Of a stretch of 7,818 nt of DNA, positions 6,495 to 7,818 are shown piece by piece. The DNA is taken from the NCBI GenBank assembly GCA_002448715.1, contig DJZU01000008.1, positions 1-7,818 of the forward strand, in the 5' to 3' direction. The number at the start of each line of letters is the position of its first letter. Within the stretch, counting starts at the first letter, position 1. Made by a program: the position numbers and the translations under genes. The notes under the pieces are model-generated. The model was not told the DNA's origin, did no database searches, and worked only from the letters and a program-made list of their open reading frames with translations. Source of the stretch: Candidatus Neomicrothrix sp. UBA6944 (lineage in GTDB: Bacteria > Actinomycetota > Acidimicrobiia > Acidimicrobiales > Poriferisodalaceae).

Positions 6495-6883
6495 GGCTTT
6501 GTGATTGGTTGACCGTCCACATCAAATCGAACCCGCGGGACATCAGACCATAGCCTCTCAATATCGTAGAAAGATCTCGTGTCGTCGTGAAATACATGAA
6601 CGACAAAGACTCCGAAATCCATCAAGATCCACTTCGCGTCTTCTAGGCCTTCGATCCTGATTGGTCCATCCCCTCCAGCATCCTTGATAGCTACCTCTAC
6701 CTCGTCGGCAACCCTACGAACCTGTCGCACATTGGACGAGCTACCAATTAAGAACCAGTCGGTGATTCCTATAACGTCGCCTACATCGAGCGCTACAAGG
6801 TCACTGGCTTGAAGGTCAGCGGCACCTTTGGCTGCCGCCAACACCAACGGGGGTAGTTCTTCTGCACTGAGGTCGTTATTCAT
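6491..6883 (-). CDS. rsfS: Ribosome silencing factor RsfS
   Basis: RsfS (YbeB/Iojap family) binds ribosomal protein L14 (uL14) on the large subunit and blocks subunit joining when nutrients are short. The 130-residue length is typical. Conserved features: SDLVALDVGDVIGITDWFLI (27-46), the GSSSNVRQVRRVADEVE segment (47-63), EGLEDAKWILMDFG (78-91) with W85 and D89, VVHVFHDDTRSFYDIERLW (94-112) with the family's Arg and Tyr, and a variable tail. The start is ATG at 6883 with a weak GAGAA 9 nt before it; a hairpin lies further upstream. It follows nadD on the same strand after 59 nt, the conserved bacterial pairing, and its stop codon overlaps the GTG of a small ORF. In many Actinobacteria an LytR-type or phosphatase gene lies close by; none is seen here. 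Confidence 0.96.
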   Translation of the reverse strand: MNNDLSAEELPPLVLAAAKGAADLQASDLVALDVGDVIGITDWFLIGSSSNVRQVRRVADEVEVAIKDAGGDGPIRIEGLEDAKWILMDFGVFVVHVFHDDTRSFYDIERLWSDVPRVRFDVDGQPITKP

Positions 6884-6900
6884 TTCGCAGAGTTCTCACA

Positions 6901-6919
6901 CCTTCTGTCTCTCAGAAGG
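6901..6919 (-). other. Hairpin in the nadD-rsfS gap
   Basis: CCTTCTG and CAGAAGG form a perfect 7-bp stem with a 5-nt loop in the 59-nt spacer. No T-tract follows on either strand, so a plain intrinsic terminator is unlikely. On the minus strand the 3' arm carries AGAAGG, a Shine-Dalgarno-like stretch, but 17 nt before the rsfS start, which is too far for normal use. It could be an RNA processing or translation-control hairpin. Confidence 0.4.
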
Positions 6920-6942
6920 AGACTGCTGATCTGGCGACGAGT

Positions 6943-7524
6943 TCAACGCTCAGGCCACTCAAGGTGATGGGAATCGATATAGCGCCGCACAGCACTTGGG
7001 ATGCTATCCGCAGCGGGCGATCCCTCGCTCATCGATGATCTGAGTTGAGAACTAGAAACACTGATCGATTGGGCCGGGATCTTTGTAACCGACCAATTAG
7101 CCAACTCCGGCAAGTCGTATCCGGGTCGATCAACAACCGCTATCCGCGTTAAACGACTAAGTTCCGTCGCGCGTTCCCAGGAGTCGACGCCCGCTGCAGC
7201 ATCTGCTCCCATGATTAAGACAACCTCATGTCCAACTTCTTGCAGTTGCTTGACGGTGTCTATCGTGTAACTCATACCACCGCGAACAATCTCCAAGTCG
7301 CTCGCTTCTAACCCATCTGAGTTCTGGACTAGCAGTTCTGTCATCGCAAGCCTGTGTTGTGCCTCTGTTACGGGTCGTTCAACAATTTTTTGCCATGGCT
7401 GATTCGCCACCACTAACAGGGTTCTATCCAGTTCTAGTGTGTCTCGAGCCGCTAAGGCGACAGCTAAATGACCTAGGTGCGGCGGGTCGAATGTGCCACC
7501 GAATAAGCCGATTCGTTGACCCAT
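6943..7524 (-). CDS. nadD: Nicotinate-nucleotide adenylyltransferase NadD
   Basis: NadD joins nicotinate mononucleotide and ATP to give deamido-NAD and pyrophosphate in cytosolic NAD synthesis. The 193-residue protein has the nucleotidyltransferase start RIGLFGGTFDPPHLGHLAVA (4-23), with the HxGH motif H16/H19. QPWQK (42-46) matches the family's substrate loop, MSYTIDTV (84-91) is the conserved SYTxDT motif, LIMGADA (103-109) follows, and ISVSSSQLR (154-162) corresponds to the ISSTxLR ATP-binding motif. IPSAVRRYI (175-183) is the usual end of the family. The ATG at 7524 sits at the expected place before the first strand. GGGTGA directly before it is too close to act as a good ribosome binding site, and an out-of-frame ATG lies 8 nt upstream. 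No proA or obg gene is seen upstream, unlike the common obg-proBA-nadD order. Confidence 0.96.
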   Translation of the reverse strand: MGQRIGLFGGTFDPPHLGHLAVALAARDTLELDRTLLVVANQPWQKIVERPVTEAQHRLAMTELLVQNSDGLEASDLEIVRGGMSYTIDTVKQLQEVGHEVVLIMGADAAAGVDSWERATELSRLTRIAVVDRPGYDLPELANWSVTKIPAQSISVSSSQLRSSMSEGSPAADSIPSAVRRYIDSHHLEWPER

Positions 7525-7536
7525 TCACCCATTGTA

Positions 7537-7542
7537 GTTATA
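7537..7542 (-). promoter_or_regulatory. Possible -10 box TATAAC of nadD
   Basis: On the minus strand TATAAC matches the -10 consensus in five of six positions, and lies 12 nt before the nadD ATG, so a transcript would have a very short leader. No matching -35 hexamer was seen at a 16-18 nt spacing, so the call is weak. If used, it would place the promoter downstream of the long hairpin. Confidence 0.3.
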
Positions 7543-7583
7543 GATCGACTAGCATTTCCGCTCCCGATGAACTACTGTTGTTT

Positions 7584-7643
7584 GGTCTGTGATTCAGCCG
7601 GACCCCTGACAGACGTCCGCTTGCTGAAATGACATCACAGGCC
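7584..7643. repeat. Long bulged inverted repeat upstream of nadD
   Basis: A 60-nt segment folds into about 20 pairs. Outer stem GGTCTGTGA pairs with TCACAGGCC (one G-U pair), then TTCAGC with GCTGAA, then CGGAC with GTCCG around an 11-nt loop. Two bulges, ATGACA (7629-7634) and CTT (7620-7622), both lie on the + strand 3' side. No T-tract follows on either strand. It lies 60-119 nt before the nadD start. It may be the end structure of an upstream transcript, a leader RNA element of nadD, or a mobile palindromic repeat unit. Confidence 0.5.
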
Positions 7644-7818
7644 CATCCTGACAATTAGTTATTGGCATGCGCAAGCACGGTGCTGCCTTCACGAGAAATT
7701 AGAGAGAAAAGCCAAAAAGACAACCTGGCGGCGCCCATACGAAACTGCTGGTGCCCAACATCAAGTGCTTCAGGTGCAGAAGTTCCATGGTCTTGAGACC
7801 CCCCTCGAGCCAAACAGA

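Larger units (their letters stand above)
7525..7818. other. Right-edge region without a convincing gene
   Basis: This stretch upstream of nadD holds a long bulged hairpin (7584-7643) and a possible -10 box (7537-7542), but no gene I can support. A minus-strand frame open from the right edge ends at TAA 7655-7657 (about 53 codons). It shows no motif I recognise, and does not resemble the end of ProA, which often precedes nadD. A 44-codon TTG frame on the + strand (7662-7796) is equally unconvincing. Confidence 0.55.

Noticed and set aside
6424..6606. 60-codon minus-strand frame over the end of rsfS
   Set aside because: Most of it is a shadow of rsfS in another frame, with no start signal. The neighbouring 34-codon frame has far better junctions.
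7531..7542. Leaderless start at the ATG at 7532
   Set aside because: This ATG is out of frame with NadD, and its frame closes after a few codons.
7662..7818. Traces resembling ribosomal protein L32 (AHTKLLVPNIKCFRC, with a CxxC) on the + strand
   Set aside because: The likeness needs a frameshift, the frame has a stop just upstream, and the second Cys pair and PHRVC motif are absent. Probably chance, though a decayed rpmF cannot be fully excluded.

Overview
The window looks like chromosomal DNA of an actinobacterium of moderate GC content. I lean towards an aquatic member of Acidimicrobiia, but that is inference. The evidence is a luciferase-like F420-dependent oxidoreductase paired with an SCO6745-type protein (both typical of Actinobacteria), a Thr-rich-linker lipoprotein of the DUF3048 family, and an actinobacterial style of acyl desaturase, VOC protein and methyltransferase. 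No ribosomal RNA, tRNA, CRISPR array, insertion sequence or phage gene was seen.

Layout. 1-398: no convincing gene; a possible Fur/Zur-like box near the left edge and two hairpins just beyond the desaturase stop. 399-1142 (-): membrane fatty acyl desaturase. 1232-2056 (+) and 2058-2678 (+): a crotonase-family enzyme followed at once by a VOC/glyoxalase-like protein, divergent from the desaturase. 2675-3430 (-): a SAM-dependent methyltransferase that converges on the VOC gene with interlocked stop codons. 3537-4637 (+): a YerB-like DUF3048 lipoprotein, divergent from the methyltransferase. 4646-7524 (-): a tight cluster, in transcription order nadD, rsfS, a 34-codon small ORF, an F420-dependent LLM oxidoreductase and an SCO6745-family protein. 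7525-7818: upstream region of nadD, without a convincing gene but with a long bulged hairpin and a possible -10 box.

How the genes relate. nadD (NAD biosynthesis) and rsfS (ribosome silencing) are a widely conserved neighbour pair. In this window they lead into two accessory genes joined by 4-nt start/stop overlaps, so all five reading frames may be one transcript. The desaturase and crotonase genes point to lipid modification and fatty acid breakdown, and may share a short divergent control region of 89 nt. The strongest unexpected signal is the small ORF at 6390-6494: it fills the apparent gap between rsfS and the LLM gene exactly, through a GTGA overlap on one side and an ATGA overlap on the other.
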